A stretch of DNA of 43,735 nt from CAZNKU01 sp964573775. Lineage in GTDB: Bacteria; Bacillota; Clostridia; Monoglobales; Firm-18. Shown here piece after piece: positions 42,863-43,735 of the stretch. Position 1 is the stretch's first letter. The number at the start of each line of letters is the position of its first letter. Below the pieces are notes generated by a model. That model saw only the letters and a list, made by a program, of their open reading frames with translations. It ran no database searches and was not told where the DNA came from. The position numbers and the translations under genes are program-made. The stretch is from the NCBI GenBank assembly GCA_964573775.1, contig CAZNKU010000008.1, forward strand, positions 1 to 43,735, written 5' to 3'.

Positions 42863-43492
42863 TTATTCCATAATTCCGTTAATTCTCAAGGCTACAACCA
42901 ATGCCCATATGCGGTCATCGGTAAGCCTTAGCCTGCCCTGCTCATCACCAAAGACATATTTATTATCAAGTGCCTTTTTCACATAGGGCTTTGACCAATT
43001 TGGGCAAGCCTCCAAAGTATCGTAATACTGCATATTTCTTTTTATAAGTGTTTTCATTTCCTCTAAAGGAAAATATTTACCCGGGCAGGCTGTTGCCATA
43101 AAGTCACCGTGCCCGCCTATTGTCTTTATAGTCGGCACATTTTCAAGAACGTATTTTATAATGTCAACACCTGCATTAAACTGTGCATCAGGCATTTTAA
43201 CATCATTGCTGTGGTAATCACCCTGAAAGCCGATGGAAATAATATGCCCGTTTTGATTTTCAACACCTGCACCTAATTTAAAGCCTCTGCCCTCGTACAC
43301 AGTACCGTCAAAGCCTACCCAGAAGTTATAGCCTATTGCACTCCAACCCTGATTAATGTGCCATTCTTCAACGGTCTTTACGTCTGCTGTAGGGTGTGCC
43401 ATGTGGTGCAGGGCAATACTGTCTACATTTGCAAGGTTTAAATATTGCAAAGGCTGTTTAATTATCTGATTGGGTATCTTTTTTATATCCAT
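42863..43492 (-). CDS. N-acetylmuramoyl-L-alanine amidase (amidase_2, endolysin type)
   Basis: A zinc amidase cleaving the MurNAc-L-Ala bond of peptidoglycan. The 209-residue product has the amidase_2/PGRP fold (about 20-150), with His29/His30 in ALHHMAH, GYNFWVGFDGTVYEGRG, His128 in GGHGD and Cys136 in ATACPGKYF as zinc ligands. There is no signal peptide, as in phage endolysins released by a holin. The C-terminal 50 residues (WSKPYVKKALDNKYV...) look like a short wall-binding unit. A GGAG site precedes the ATG. Transcribed with the upstream holin and downstream phage-like gene. Confidence 0.92.
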   Translation of the reverse strand: MDIKKIPNQIIKQPLQYLNLANVDSIALHHMAHPTADVKTVEEWHINQGWSAIGYNFWVGFDGTVYEGRGFKLGAGVENQNGHIISIGFQGDYHSNDVKMPDAQFNAGVDIIKYVLENVPTIKTIGGHGDFMATACPGKYFPLEEMKTLIKRNMQYYDTLEACPNWSKPYVKKALDNKYVFGDEQGRLRLTDDRIWALVVALRINGIME

Positions 43493-43517
43493 AAAATCAC
43501 TCCGTTCTTTTGTAGTC

Positions 43518-43588
43518 GTAGGGGCGGGTCTCTGTACCCGCCCGCAAAAACGCTCATCTTTCGGGAGGGTATGGAAACCCTCCCCTAC
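43518..43588. repeat. Cruciform-shaped MITE-like repeat between holin and amidase
   Basis: The outer arms GTAGGGG (43518-43524) and CCCCTAC (43582-43588) enclose two perfect 8-bp hairpins: GGGCGGGT/ACCCGCCC (43522-43529 with 43536-43543) and GGGAGGGT/ACCCTCCC (43563-43570 with 43577-43584). It is far richer in G+C than its surroundings. The outer GTAGGG arm recalls the element at 3943-4016. Confidence 0.75.
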
Positions 43589-43599
43589 ATCCCTATTGC

Positions 43600-43735
43600 C
43601 TAATTTTTATCCTCCAACTGTTCCAATATATCTTTTAATTTCTGCGGATAAGGTACATTAAGTTTGCCTAAGTTTTCAAGTATCGATATTCCTTCGTTGG
43701 ATATGTAAAACATAACTGCCATAGACCTTAGAGCA
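43600..43735 (-). CDS. Phage/toxin-secretion holin, C-terminal part
   Basis: The gene runs off the right edge; 45 codons are visible ending at TAG 43600-43602. The sequence RSMAVMFYISNEGISILENL followed by GKLNVPYPQKLKDILEQL matches the conserved C-terminus of the toxin-secretion/phage-lysis holin family (as in many clostridial prophages). It would permeabilise the membrane to release the amidase encoded next to it. Since the start lies outside, length and start cannot be judged. Confidence 0.85.
   Translation of the reverse strand, partial: ALRSMAVMFYISNEGISILENLGKLNVPYPQKLKDILEQLEDKN

Noticed and set aside
17693..43735. One large prophage from the terminase to the holin
   Set aside because: The interval contains spoIIP, gpr, rpsT, tRNA-Leu and a carbohydrate locus, and no portal, capsid or tail genes.

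Overview
The window looks like chromosome of a low-GC, spore-forming, probably gut-associated member of the Clostridia. This rests on the sporulation and germination genes (a SpoIID-type protein, spoIIP, gpr), a SCIFF peptide with its maturase, very A+T-rich intergenic DNA, AGGAGG-type ribosome sites and S-layer-homology (SLH) surface proteins. No species can be named from the sequence alone.

Left part (1-21.9 kb), mostly housekeeping. A small membrane protein and an LCP-family cell-wall ligase are followed by a leftward cluster: SpoIID-like protein, queA, tgt and an unknown gene. A rightward lysine/DAP operon (asd-dapA-dapB) comes next, then a minus-strand structured RNA with a 49-residue ORF behind it, two convergent zinc-ribbon membrane proteins, and a YnbB-type PLP enzyme. 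A leftward scfA-scfB-decarboxylase cluster, an isolated terminase pair, spoIIP-gpr, rpsT and tRNA-Leu(GAG) follow.

Middle and right part (22.5-40.7 kb), a leftward carbohydrate locus: GH29 fucosidase, Gfo/Idh/MocA oxidoreductase, two AraC-type regulators, a DUF4886 SGNH-like protein, a secreted heparinase-II/III-like lyase with SLH anchor, two more large SLH proteins and a deacetylase-like protein. Together they suggest cell-surface capture and breakdown of a uronic-acid-containing, possibly fucosylated glycan.

Right edge (40.7-43.7 kb): gene debris including a small duplication, a secreted stalk-domain protein, and a leftward phage-type module of holin (cut by the window end), amidase and a phage-structural-like protein.

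The least explained content is intergenic. One repeat family (1631-1903, 13972-14249 and a diverged inverted copy to 14512) keeps its loops while its stems change by compensatory substitutions, and it shows loop-to-downstream complementarity suggesting pseudoknots. A ~200-nt rod-shaped RNA at 9519-9717 (minus) has its own promoter and terminator. A run of seven mini-hairpins spaced by an 8-nt word follows tRNA-Leu. Two MITE-like inverted repeats and a junction-shaped element also occur.
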